A DNA stretch of 64,000 nucleotides from Nocardia carnea (GTDB lineage: Bacteria > Actinomycetota > Actinomycetes > Mycobacteriales > Mycobacteriaceae). The notes beneath the pieces are model-generated. The model searched no databases and was not told where the DNA came from. It saw nothing but the letters and a program-made list of their open reading frames with translations. Made by a program: the position numbers and the translations under genes. Below, in pieces: positions 8,272-16,845 of this stretch. Position 1 is the first letter of the stretch, and the number at the start of each line of letters is the position of its first letter. The DNA is taken from NCBI RefSeq assembly GCF_029868855.1, contig NZ_JARWOV010000239.1, forward strand, positions 42,501 to 106,500, in the 5' to 3' direction.

Positions 8272-8877
8272 TCAGTGCTGGTGTAGCCCCACGGCGTCGA
8301 GCGCGGACTGCACCGTGCGCCGCACGAACTCCTCGTCGATCGGCCCGAGTTCGGGTAACAACGCACGCATGAGCATCGGCCCGGTGATGAGGTCACATAC
8401 CCATTCGGAATCGACACCGGGCTCGATCTCGCCCCGGGCGGTCGCGCGTTCCAGGATTGTGGCCGTGGAACGTCGGCGCGGTCGTAGGAACTGCTCTTGG
8501 AACCGTTGCGCGACCTCCGGAGTACGACCGAGTTCTTCCAACAGGCCCGGCACGGCCCGGCGCAGCACCGGGTCGTTGAACAGGTCCCGCTGGTGTTGCT
8601 GAATCGCGAGCAACTCTGCCTCGATCCCACCCAAATCCTCGGCGCCGGGTTGCAGACCGTACCGATCGATCAGTACCGAGACCACGAGATCGGCCCGGGA
8701 GCTGTACCGGCGGTAGAGTGCGGGCCTGCTCGTCCCTGCCGTGTCGGCGACAGCCTGGAGGGTGAGTGCGCCGTAACCGCGTTCGGCGATCAGTTGCGCG
8801 GCAGCCTCGAGCAGCGCGGCGTCCACTCGGCTGTCGCGGGGACGGCCGGTGCGGGGGCCGGCGGAGTTGTCGAGCAT
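8272..8877 (-). CDS. TetR/AcrR family transcriptional regulator
   Basis: A 201-residue regulator. The DNA-binding domain spans about residues 20-65, with LLEAAAQLIAERGYGALTLQ and VADTAGTSRPALYRRYSSRA. The C-terminal part (PVLRRAVPGLLEELGRTPEV, DLITGPMLMRALL) resembles the TetR_C_11-type ligand domain. It diverges from the F420-dependent oxidoreductase, with about 180 bases between starts, and may control it. The intergenic region holds only a short GGTGC/GCACC hairpin (8942-8955), so the operator is not clear. Confidence 0.85.
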   Translation of the reverse strand: MLDNSAGPRTGRPRDSRVDAALLEAAAQLIAERGYGALTLQAVADTAGTSRPALYRRYSSRADLVVSVLIDRYGLQPGAEDLGGIEAELLAIQQHQRDLFNDPVLRRAVPGLLEELGRTPEVAQRFQEQFLRPRRRSTATILERATARGEIEPGVDSEWVCDLITGPMLMRALLPELGPIDEEFVRRTVQSALDAVGLHQH

Positions 8878-9055
8878 GGGTTCACCGTACCGAGGGCGAT
8901 CACCGACACCGCGGCAATGGCCGCAGGTCGGGACCGGACATGGTGCTGTCGCACCGTCCAGAGGAACTGATCGCTCGACCTGTCGTGCAGTAGCATCCTT
9001 TCCGCAAGGCCGGATTCCGGTATCGGCGTACGTATCACGGCTCCAGGAGGGTTTT

Positions 9056-9916
9056 GTGCAGCTTTCGGGCGTGGGAATTTGGAGTTCGCAGTTGCGCTAC
9101 GGAGATCCGGCCGTAGCTGCGGAGGCGGCGGCCGAACTCGAGCAGCTGGGCTTCGCCGCGGTGTGGATCCCCGACGTCGGCGGACCGGTATTCGATGCCG
9201 TGGACAACCTGCTGCAGGCGACGGAGCGCATCGTTGTCGCGACCGGGATCCTGAACCTGTGGATGCACGAACCGTCGGACGTCGCGGCGCGGTATGCATC
9301 CCTGACCGATACCTACGGCGACCGGTTCCTGCTCGGTATCGGCGTGAGCCACGCACCGTTGATCGATGCGGGTGACCCCGGTCGGTACCAGAAGCCGTTG
9401 GCAGCGACCCGGGCCTATCTCGACGCGCTGGACGTCCTCGACCGGCCCGTCCCCGCAGAGTCCCGGGTCCTGGCCGCGCTGGGACCCAAGATGCTGCACC
9501 TTTCGGCGACACGCGCCGGCGGCGCCCACCCCTACCTGGTGACGCCCGAGCACACCGCCACCGCCCGGGCCGCCCTCGGCGACGGGCCGCTGCTGCTGCC
9601 GGAGCAGACGGCCATCCTCACCACCGATGCCGAGAAGGCGCGGTCGATCGGCACCGACTGGTTGCGCAACTATCTCCAGTTGCCGAACTACGCGAACAAC
9701 ATCCTGCGGTCGGGTTTCACGCAGGAGGATATCGACACCGTGAGCGACCGGCTCTTCGACGCAATCATCGCCTGGGGTGACGAGGAAGCGGTCCTGCGTC
9801 GTGTCGCCGAACATCGAGCGGCCGGCGCCGACCACGTCTGCGTGCAGGTTCTCGAAGCCGACCCGCAGGTGTTTCCCCGCGAACAGTGGCGCCGCCTCGC
9901 GGCCGCGCTCGCCTGA
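9056..9916 (+). CDS. LLM-class F420-dependent oxidoreductase
   Basis: A 286-residue member of the luciferase-like family. It has the opening strand GVGIWSSQLRYGD, WIPDVGGPVFDAVDNLLQAT, IVVATGILNLW, and RFLLGIGVSHAP near residues 95-105. The compact length and the LGIGVSHAP motif fit the actinobacterial F420 branch rather than bacterial luciferase. The GTG start was chosen for its AGGAGG ribosome binding site 5 bases upstream. It is a single gene, divergent from a TetR regulator and convergent with the Wadjet operon. The substrate is unknown. Confidence 0.8.
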   Translation: MQLSGVGIWSSQLRYGDPAVAAEAAAELEQLGFAAVWIPDVGGPVFDAVDNLLQATERIVVATGILNLWMHEPSDVAARYASLTDTYGDRFLLGIGVSHAPLIDAGDPGRYQKPLAATRAYLDALDVLDRPVPAESRVLAALGPKMLHLSATRAGGAHPYLVTPEHTATARAALGDGPLLLPEQTAILTTDAEKARSIGTDWLRNYLQLPNYANNILRSGFTQEDIDTVSDRLFDAIIAWGDEEAVLRRVAEHRAAGADHVCVQVLEADPQVFPREQWRRLAAALA

Positions 9917-9993
9917 TCCGCCGCGGCGACACATCGGCACCGATATCAGCGTGAGCTGTGACGCGCTGGGACCGATGCAGCGTCGGAATGTGG

Positions 9994-11235
9994 TCACCCG
10001 TGGGTGTTGATCAGTGCTTCCAACCGGGCAGCCGCCTGGGCGAGTGGGATCACTTCCTGCTCGATTCGCCGGAACTGGGCGGGCCCTGCCGTGGCGACGG
10101 CATCGTAGGCGGTCGATTCGGCGCTGGTGAGATGCACGAGCCTCGTCGAGGACGGTTTGATCGGGCAGCCGGCCTTGTCGCGGTTTACGCCGTGGTTGGC
10201 GTGGTGGTGCAGGTCGGTGGCCTCCATGAGGATCGAATGGACGGTTTTGGCGGGTAGACCGTCGGAGGTGGGAACGGCCATGGTGGCGCGGAGGCGGTCG
10301 AGGATCGCGTAGCCGTCTGCGTCGATATCACCCCAGTAGACGACGTGTTCGGCCGTACGAATCCATGTGATTTCGGCGAGCAGGGAGGCGGCGGCTTTGC
10401 CGTTCCCTTCGACGACGACTGTGTTCTGGACGTGCGGGAACCAGAGGCGGCAGTCACGGTTCTCGACAATGAGGACCACGCGTGGGGTGTAGGCCAAGTC
10501 GTGTGTGTCGCCGGTGGTCCAGGCGTCGTGCCTGCGTTTTCCCGAGGCGGTGTAATCGGGATCGACGTAGGTCAGGTGAACGACGGCGAGTCGTGGCCGG
10601 ACTTCGGCGCGTACATCACGTCCCGTCACTGTCTGCAGGAGCCCGCCGTGGGTTTCGAGCCATTTCGAGTGCATGCCCGGGACGGGGAGCTGGCGGGCGG
10701 TCCAAGCGCTGACGTCCGGGTGAGCGGAGAGCCAAGCGATGGCGGTGAACAGGATCTCGGTGTCTGCATCGGTGAGCCGGTAGGTGGCCTTCAAGGTAGC
10801 CGGGGTGGGCGTCACTCCGGCAGTATCGAGCGACTTCGCCAGCGATCGGGCGCGACCGAGGTCGACTGCCTGAGGTTTCTCTTCGGCTCGGGAGATGAGT
10901 TCGACGGCGGCACCGACGTTCTCGGCGACGAGTGTGGCCGGGAGGTCGTAGGTCACACCGCGGATGGTCACCGGCTCGAGGATGATTCCGACGCCTGCGA
11001 ATTTGCTGATCGTTCGGAGTTCGAAGTTGCGCCACGTGGTGCGCCATTCGTGCCAGGAGCCGCCGTTTGCTCGTTCGACTGCTTTCCCGCTCGACAGGCC
11101 CGGACGCAGCGGGACCGAGAAGATTGCCGGTCTGGCGACGCCGTAGTCGGCGCAGATCGCTTCCGCCCACTTCTGTTCGATCCTGTTCCGGAGCACCTCG
11201 AGAGCTGCCTTCGATGTCACAAGTCCAGGGCTCAT
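9994..11235 (-). CDS. jetD: Wadjet defence protein JetD (DUF3322/DUF2220 nuclease subunit)
   Basis: A 413-residue protein, the plasmid-cleaving subunit of the Wadjet system. The N-terminal half is the DUF3322 region. The C-terminal half is a TOPRIM-like DUF2220 domain with the acidic motifs LIVEN and WGDIDADGY, the expected metal-binding Glu and D-x-D. Family knowledge: JetD cuts closed circular DNA once the JetABC motor has extruded it. The ATG overlaps the jetC stop (ATGA), so translation is coupled. It is the last gene of the operon and ends 77 bases from the convergent oxidoreductase gene. Confidence 0.93.
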   Translation of the reverse strand: MSPGLVTSKAALEVLRNRIEQKWAEAICADYGVARPAIFSVPLRPGLSSGKAVERANGGSWHEWRTTWRNFELRTISKFAGVGIILEPVTIRGVTYDLPATLVAENVGAAVELISRAEEKPQAVDLGRARSLAKSLDTAGVTPTPATLKATYRLTDADTEILFTAIAWLSAHPDVSAWTARQLPVPGMHSKWLETHGGLLQTVTGRDVRAEVRPRLAVVHLTYVDPDYTASGKRRHDAWTTGDTHDLAYTPRVVLIVENRDCRLWFPHVQNTVVVEGNGKAAASLLAEITWIRTAEHVVYWGDIDADGYAILDRLRATMAVPTSDGLPAKTVHSILMEATDLHHHANHGVNRDKAGCPIKPSSTRLVHLTSAESTAYDAVATAGPAQFRRIEQEVIPLAQAAARLEALINTHG

Positions 11236-14200
11236 TCACCCTCCGGGGGGATACCGATGATCGGTTTCGCCCAGGAGCGGCTCTGGGCGTTCTTGAGTAC
11301 CAGGTATTCGGCGTCGACGTGGGGTTCGATGGCGCTGTTCTTGTCGTTGGGGGCGCCGATGATGAGCTGGAAGCCCAGGCCGCGCCAGGCGCCGATGGCG
11401 CGACCGGTGTAGCGGGCGTCGGCTTTGATGAGTGCTTCGTCGAGGAAGACGGGGGCGTAGCGGGGACGTTCGGCGCCGGCGTCGCCCAGTTGGTAGCGCA
11501 GCGCCGAGCCGACGATGAAGGCGACGAGTTCCTGGGATTCGCCGCCGGATTTCTCGCCGATGTGGTCGTAGAGCGCGACGTGTTCGCCTGCGGCGTTTCG
11601 TTTTTCGGCGCTGATTCGGATGTGGTTGCGGACGTCGATCAGGTCGGCGAAGTCGGGGGCCGTGCGGCGGATACGGTCGATGACCTTGGCCATCCGGCTG
11701 TAGGCACGTTCCCGGTCGGTATCGGTGTTCGCCTGGTCGATCAGGCGGCGGACGTCGCGGAGTTCCTTGCGGAAGCGAGCGCGGACCGTGGAATGGCTTT
11801 CCTGCGGGTCGATCTGCAGCCGATGGTCGTCGTCGGCGAAGGGCAGTTCGGCGAGGATACGGTTGACCGGTTCGATGCGGTCGCGGATTTCCCGGATGGC
11901 CGAGGCCAGTTCGCTGTCGAGGCTGGTGAGATCGTTACCGGACAGTTTCAGCAGGCTGTCGCGCCATTGGTTTTCCAGTTCGTGCAGGCGGCTGGTTTCC
12001 AGGTCGGTGAGCAGGCGTTCGAAATCGTGGTAGGAATCGTCGGGGTCGGTGCCGAGGTTCGGGTTCGGCCAGCGTTCGACGAAGGTGGAGAACGTTTCGG
12101 AGAGTCTGATCCGCGCGTTGCCGATTGCGCTCTCCGCGGCCTGGCGATCGGTGGTGAGCCGGTCGGCTACCCGGTGGGTCGCGGCGTCGAATGCCTTCAG
12201 GGCTTCGGCGGCCGGGAGCGTGCCGGTGTCGGCGTTGTCGAACAGTCCCTCGAGGTAGTCGCGGTGATCGGCGGTGACCTCGCGCCCGGAGCGGCGGGCG
12301 GTATCGAGTTCCCGCCGGGCGCGTTCGGCCTCGGTGGTGGTGCGCTCCCAGGCCGTCTCCAGGTCCTCCTGCTCGAGCTTGGCCCGCACCGCTCTCTCAT
12401 TGAGACGTTCGACCTTGTCCGTCAGTTCGTCTACCTGCTTCTGCAACCGGTCGATCTCCGGGTTGCCGGAGTGGACTTCGTCGATGATCTGTGTCCATCG
12501 GTCCCGTTCGGCCGCGACGGAGTCGATATCGACTCGGTCCCAGGTCAGTTCGGTCAGGGCCCGGTAGGCGCCGCGGCGATCTTCGAAGGAATCGAGATCG
12601 GCCTGGGTCTGCTCGACCTGTGCGTCGGCGGCGGATTTGCGGTCCTCGGCGGCACGGATCTGTTCGTCGAGGCGGGTCAGCAACCGGTCGTTGGTGAAGC
12701 CGAGGACATTGGCCCGCCCCTGCCCACCGTGGGCGCCGCGCGCTCCGTCCGAGATCTGGCCGGTGATCGTGAGCGCTTTGCGGTGCTGTGGCAGCAGACG
12801 CGGCGTCTCGACACAGACATAGTCGAACCGATCGACGAGTTCGTTCTTCAGCCATGCGGTGAACGGGGAGGGCCGGTAGTCGAGGCGGCCGGGCAGCCGG
12901 CGATCGTCGAGCCCGATCTGGTCGCGGAGCCCGGTCCGGACGCCTTCGAACTGGATACGCCGGGCGGTGCGCACGGTGTTGATCTTTTCGCGGAATGTGT
13001 TGAGGTGGGCGATATCGATCAGCATCTTGGTGGCGAATCCGCCCAGCGCGAGGTTGAACGCTTCGCGCCACGGCTCGAATTCGGTGCGTACCTCTATCAG
13101 TTCGCCGACGAACGGAAGCTGTTCGGGGGTGAGGCCGGCGGCCTCCGCGAGGACTGCACGCGCACGATGCAACTCGCTGGGGATATTGTCCCGGCGGGCG
13201 GCGACAGCCTTACGTTCGCTCCGTAGCTCCTGTAGTTCACGAGTCACGCTCGTCTGGTGCGTCTTCGCTTCGGCGAAATGGTTCTGTGCGGTCTCCCGGG
13301 CCTTCTTGTCGCCGAGCAGCCGGTGTGCCTGCGTGACCAGGGCGGCGAAGTCCTCGCCGTCGGAAACCGTGGCGCCGATGGTGTCCAGTGCTTTGTCGAG
13401 CCGGTGCCGCGCCTGCTCGACCTCATCGAACCGTTTGTCCACGTCCCGCAGCGCACCGCGGGCCCTTTCCAGCCTGTCGCCGCCGGAAGCGCGCAATGTC
13501 TCGGTGATCCCGCCCAGTTCGGCCTCGGCGCCCTTGGCCAGTGCCGAGGCCGCGGCGACGGCTTCCTCGGCTTGTTTGCGCCGTCGCCCCAGCTCTTCCT
13601 CGGCCGCTCGCAGCAATTCGGCACGGCGTTCGTGCCGCCACAACCCGGCGGGCGAGGCCGAGTCGGTGAACGAACCGAGGCCGTCGATCAGCTCCGCGCG
13701 TTCGATCGCGTCGACGATGATGCGGCGGTGCTCCCGGATCGGCGTCAGTGCCCTGACCTGACGGCGTGCGGTGGTCATCTGGGTGCGCGTCCCGGCGAGT
13801 TCGTCGAATTGTTTGACCACCTCGTCCGCGGTGGCCAGCGTGGACGGTTCCTCGAGGACCATGGTCTTGTACAGGGCGTCGACGGTGGTGATCTGCTGAC
13901 CTGCCTGAATCCGGCCCAGCAGCGCGACCGCTTTGTTCCCGTCACCGGCGGCGCCGATTCCGAGCGCGGTATGCAACCGGGCGGTGTATTCGCGGTCGGT
14001 GGGGTAGCAGGTCAGCCCGAGTGCTTTCACCGCGGGTTCGGCGAGTCGTTTGTTCGCCGGTCCCGCGAGTGTGCGCAGGTCGAACGGCTCGTCGCAGGTG
14101 GCGCGGACCTGGACGAGGTCTTCGAGGGAGCGTGCCGCCGACGGCACGTACCAGGCGCGGACTGCGGTGAATCGCGCGCCGGACGGGTCGGCCCAGGTCA

Positions 14201-14585
14201 TCGCGATCGCCGACCAGGTGTCGCGGCCGTCGCCGCGCAGCACCCGGGCTTTCGTCTCACCCCCGGTGCGCGATTCGTCGAGTTTGCCCCGCGCATACGA
14301 CAGGATGTTGCGCTGGTCCTTGCCACGCGGACGGCCCACGACACCGCCGTTGGAAGCACCGTTGAACGGCATCGTATGCGGCATGATCAACGCGATATAG
14401 GAGTCCATCAGGGTCGATTTGCCCGAGCCGGACTCTCCGCACAGCAGGGTCGCCCCGGGCGCGAACCGCACCCGGTGGTGACCGTCGTATCCGCCCCAGT
14501 TCACCAATTGCAGATCCTGCGCCACCCACTGTTGCCCGCGGGACGCCTCGGGAACCAGCCCGAACAGCGTGTCGATCATGGTCAC
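11232..14585 (-). CDS. jetC: Wadjet defence protein JetC (SMC/MukB-like ATPase)
   Basis: A 1117-residue SMC-like motor. The Walker A motif GESGSGKST is at residues 50-58. Long coiled-coil arms interrupted by a hinge fill the middle. Near the C terminus are the signature-like KSGGESQELVAFIVGSALRY and the Walker B FLDEAL. The length matches the MksB/EptC-type Wadjet ATPases of mycobacteria and corynebacteria. It loads with JetA and JetB on DNA and extrudes loops (family knowledge). The GTG start overlaps the jetB stop; an ATG two codons in is an alternative. A long opposite-strand open frame within it is only a GC-bias shadow. Confidence 0.95.
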   Translation of the reverse strand: MTMIDTLFGLVPEASRGQQWVAQDLQLVNWGGYDGHHRVRFAPGATLLCGESGSGKSTLMDSYIALIMPHTMPFNGASNGGVVGRPRGKDQRNILSYARGKLDESRTGGETKARVLRGDGRDTWSAIAMTWADPSGARFTAVRAWYVPSAARSLEDLVQVRATCDEPFDLRTLAGPANKRLAEPAVKALGLTCYPTDREYTARLHTALGIGAAGDGNKAVALLGRIQAGQQITTVDALYKTMVLEEPSTLATADEVVKQFDELAGTRTQMTTARRQVRALTPIREHRRIIVDAIERAELIDGLGSFTDSASPAGLWRHERRAELLRAAEEELGRRRKQAEEAVAAASALAKGAEAELGGITETLRASGGDRLERARGALRDVDKRFDEVEQARHRLDKALDTIGATVSDGEDFAALVTQAHRLLGDKKARETAQNHFAEAKTHQTSVTRELQELRSERKAVAARRDNIPSELHRARAVLAEAAGLTPEQLPFVGELIEVRTEFEPWREAFNLALGGFATKMLIDIAHLNTFREKINTVRTARRIQFEGVRTGLRDQIGLDDRRLPGRLDYRPSPFTAWLKNELVDRFDYVCVETPRLLPQHRKALTITGQISDGARGAHGGQGRANVLGFTNDRLLTRLDEQIRAAEDRKSAADAQVEQTQADLDSFEDRRGAYRALTELTWDRVDIDSVAAERDRWTQIIDEVHSGNPEIDRLQKQVDELTDKVERLNERAVRAKLEQEDLETAWERTTTEAERARRELDTARRSGREVTADHRDYLEGLFDNADTGTLPAAEALKAFDAATHRVADRLTTDRQAAESAIGNARIRLSETFSTFVERWPNPNLGTDPDDSYHDFERLLTDLETSRLHELENQWRDSLLKLSGNDLTSLDSELASAIREIRDRIEPVNRILAELPFADDDHRLQIDPQESHSTVRARFRKELRDVRRLIDQANTDTDRERAYSRMAKVIDRIRRTAPDFADLIDVRNHIRISAEKRNAAGEHVALYDHIGEKSGGESQELVAFIVGSALRYQLGDAGAERPRYAPVFLDEALIKADARYTGRAIGAWRGLGFQLIIGAPNDKNSAIEPHVDAEYLVLKNAQSRSWAKPIIGIPPEGE

Positions 14586-15274
14586 GGCGCGACCTCCTCG
14601 CGGGCACCGCGGTCCGGGCCGTCGTTTCGTTCCCGCAGCCAGCGGCTCAATTCACTCAGTTTCTCCGTACTCATCACGACCTCCACCAGCGGCGTGATCC
14701 GGTACCGGCCGGTGGTCTCCTCCTCCATCAGCCCTTCCTTGGCCAGCCGAGTCACCGCGCTCCGGATCTCCTGCTGTCCCCGGGCCATATTGGTGTCGTC
14801 GGGGTCGAAGTAGGTCAGTACCGTCTGCTCCAGCTCTTCGATATCGACCCGCGCCGAGACCTCACCCGCGACCCGTTCCTGCTGGAACACTGTGCGCAGA
14901 TGCACCAGCACCAGCGTCTCGGCCCGGTTGTACGGGTCGTCCCGCAACAGGATCGGCACATCCAGTTCCGCCGAACGCACCTGCTGTTTGTAGGCGATAC
15001 CGCGTTCGTGGTCGACCACCAGCCGGACGAAAAGATCGTGTAGGCGCGACTCGACGAGCTGCTGATTCTCCAGCAGCGTCCGCCATTGCGCGGGGTGCTT
15101 GTCCGCCGACAGGAACCGGCGTTGCAGCAGCCGGACCAGTACCCGCCGCACTTCGGCGTCCAGCGTCCCCCTGTCGCCGGCGAACAGTTCCGCCGGGTCT
15201 TCCTCCATCGAGACCGGGTCGATGAAACCCGTGTCCTCCGGCCCCACTTCACCGGCCGTGTTCGGCTCATTCAT
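14582..15274 (-). CDS. jetB: Wadjet defence protein JetB (DUF4194, kite subunit)
   Basis: A 230-residue DUF4194 protein, acidic at the N terminus (TGFIDPVSMEEDPAELFAGD). The middle has RRFLSADKHPAQWRTLLEN and DVPILLRDDPYNRAETLVLV, and the C terminus carries winged-helix segments (EIRSAVTRLAKEGLMEE, GRYRITPLVEVVM). In Wadjet and MukBEF-like complexes this subunit dimerises and bridges the kleisin JetA to the SMC heads. It overlaps jetA by 8 bases and jetC by 4, in the standard A-B-C-D order. Confidence 0.92.
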   Translation of the reverse strand: MNEPNTAGEVGPEDTGFIDPVSMEEDPAELFAGDRGTLDAEVRRVLVRLLQRRFLSADKHPAQWRTLLENQQLVESRLHDLFVRLVVDHERGIAYKQQVRSAELDVPILLRDDPYNRAETLVLVHLRTVFQQERVAGEVSARVDIEELEQTVLTYFDPDDTNMARGQQEIRSAVTRLAKEGLMEEETTGRYRITPLVEVVMSTEKLSELSRWLRERNDGPDRGAREEVAP

Positions 15275-16754
15275 CGGCTGCCTCGGCGTTCCTCACCGCG
15301 ACCACACCGCCGAGCGCGAACCGCCGCCGAGTCCGGTCCGGGCGGATCGCTTCGACGGTGACCACGGCCTCGGTTTCGGTCATCCCCGTGCGGTGCGCGA
15401 GCTCGAGCAAACCGAGCAGGTCGACCGGGCGGCGGATCTCCTCGGGCGCCGCACCGAAAGCAGCCGCGATATCGATGGTGTCCGCGGCGGCGGCGAATCG
15501 GGCCAGGTGTTCGTCCAGCGCGGCGTATTTCGGGCCGCCCCAGGCCCGCGTATCGGTGTCCGGCAGCATGTCCTCGTCCCATTCGGCCAGCGGTGCGGGC
15601 GGCTGCGGTGGGCGGGGATCACTCGAGGATTGCCGCAGATGCTCGATAGCCGCGGCCGGTAGGCGGCGCAGCGGTGGGATCGGCTCCCGGTGTCGTGAAC
15701 GGGGGACCCAGCGGTGCAGACCGGTCATGACGTCGCGCAGCAGATCGTCGACCTGCCGGTCCCGCATCGGGTCGTGATTACGGACCTGGGTCGTGATCAC
15801 ATGCGAGGCCTGCCGCTGCGCGGCCAGCACGTCTTTGACACCACGTTCGATCCGGCGCGCGATATCGGTGAACTCGCGCCGTTGCGGTTCGGTCAACTGT
15901 GCGGTGAACGGGTGGCGCAGCACCGTGCGCAATCGGCTCGACAAATCATCGATCCGCTCCGGGTCGCCGATGAGGCGCAATGCTCCCGCGAACGCCCGGC
16001 CCTCCGGAGTCGCGTCCATGATCTGCCGGCCGCGCTCCAGGTATTCGCGCAGCACCTCACCGGTCGGGCGGGCATCCTGGCGCAGGTCGGCGACCACATC
16101 GCGTTGCATGGCCTTGATCGACTCGGCTACCCGGGCGAAATCGGCCGGCAATTCCCGTGCCAGGTGCAGAACGTTTTCCGCCTCCTCCACCAGCCGGTCG
16201 TCGTCGACCGTCGCCACGGCGCCACCGCGCTCGAGCCGGTGTAGTTCCTGCTGGCGCTCCCGGATCTCCAGCTCCAGCCGGGCGATCCGGGACATCACGT
16301 CCGGGTCGGCGTCCTGTGCGAGCCGCTCCACCGCTTCCAGCAGGGTCCGCACCCGCGATTCCGACACCCGTGTCCGGGAACCACCGACCCGGCCCGCGAC
16401 CTCCAGGGCGCCCACCCCGTGCGCGGACAACCGATACACCTCGACCTGGTCGTCGAGCACCTGACGCACCAGCCAGCCCGCGTTCACCCACTGGCGGCAC
16501 AGATCACGCGCATTGCCCGCGGGTAGCGGCAACCTGTCCTCTTCGCCGTAGCCCGCGGCCCGCAACTGGGTCAGCGCAGCACCGATTTCCGCGTGCGCAT
16601 CCGCCACCGCGACCGCGGCCCGTTCGGCCGTGAACACCGTCGCCAGCATGGTCACCACGAACGGCGCATATGTTTGGTGGAGCAAATCGAGCATCGGGGT
16701 CTTGAACGCCCGAAGAGCCCCCTGGTACGCACCCTCTACGCCTCGAATACTCAT
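15267..16754 (-). CDS. jetA: Wadjet defence protein JetA (DUF3375, kleisin-like subunit)
   Basis: A 495-residue DUF3375 protein. The N terminus has the family-like LLHQTYAPFVVTMLATVFTA, followed by a winged-helix segment (WVNAGWLVRQVLDDQVEVYR), a long central coiled coil (SRIARLELEIRERQQELHRL) and a C-terminal winged helix. It acts as the kleisin that closes the JetC ring. No strong ribosome binding site precedes the ATG; an internal start is possible but would cut into conserved sequence. It is the first jet gene, 91 bases after the co-directional ligB stop. Confidence 0.92.
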   Translation of the reverse strand: MSIRGVEGAYQGALRAFKTPMLDLLHQTYAPFVVTMLATVFTAERAAVAVADAHAEIGAALTQLRAAGYGEEDRLPLPAGNARDLCRQWVNAGWLVRQVLDDQVEVYRLSAHGVGALEVAGRVGGSRTRVSESRVRTLLEAVERLAQDADPDVMSRIARLELEIRERQQELHRLERGGAVATVDDDRLVEEAENVLHLARELPADFARVAESIKAMQRDVVADLRQDARPTGEVLREYLERGRQIMDATPEGRAFAGALRLIGDPERIDDLSSRLRTVLRHPFTAQLTEPQRREFTDIARRIERGVKDVLAAQRQASHVITTQVRNHDPMRDRQVDDLLRDVMTGLHRWVPRSRHREPIPPLRRLPAAAIEHLRQSSSDPRPPQPPAPLAEWDEDMLPDTDTRAWGGPKYAALDEHLARFAAAADTIDIAAAFGAAPEEIRRPVDLLGLLELAHRTGMTETEAVVTVEAIRPDRTRRRFALGGVVAVRNAEAADE

Positions 16755-16845
16755 CGGCGCTCAGGGTACGTCGAGCGGCCGACACACCCGCCGGGACCTC
16801 GCACCGGGTCTTCCGGTCGCGGCCCGGAACAGCTGTCGTGGCCCC

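Noticed and set aside
11067..13226. A 719-codon open frame on the plus strand opposite jetC.
   Set aside because: It lies entirely on the antisense of jetC and jetD, is Gly/Asp/Val-rich as expected from the complement of high-GC codons, and has no family similarity. The minus-strand genes have intact motifs.
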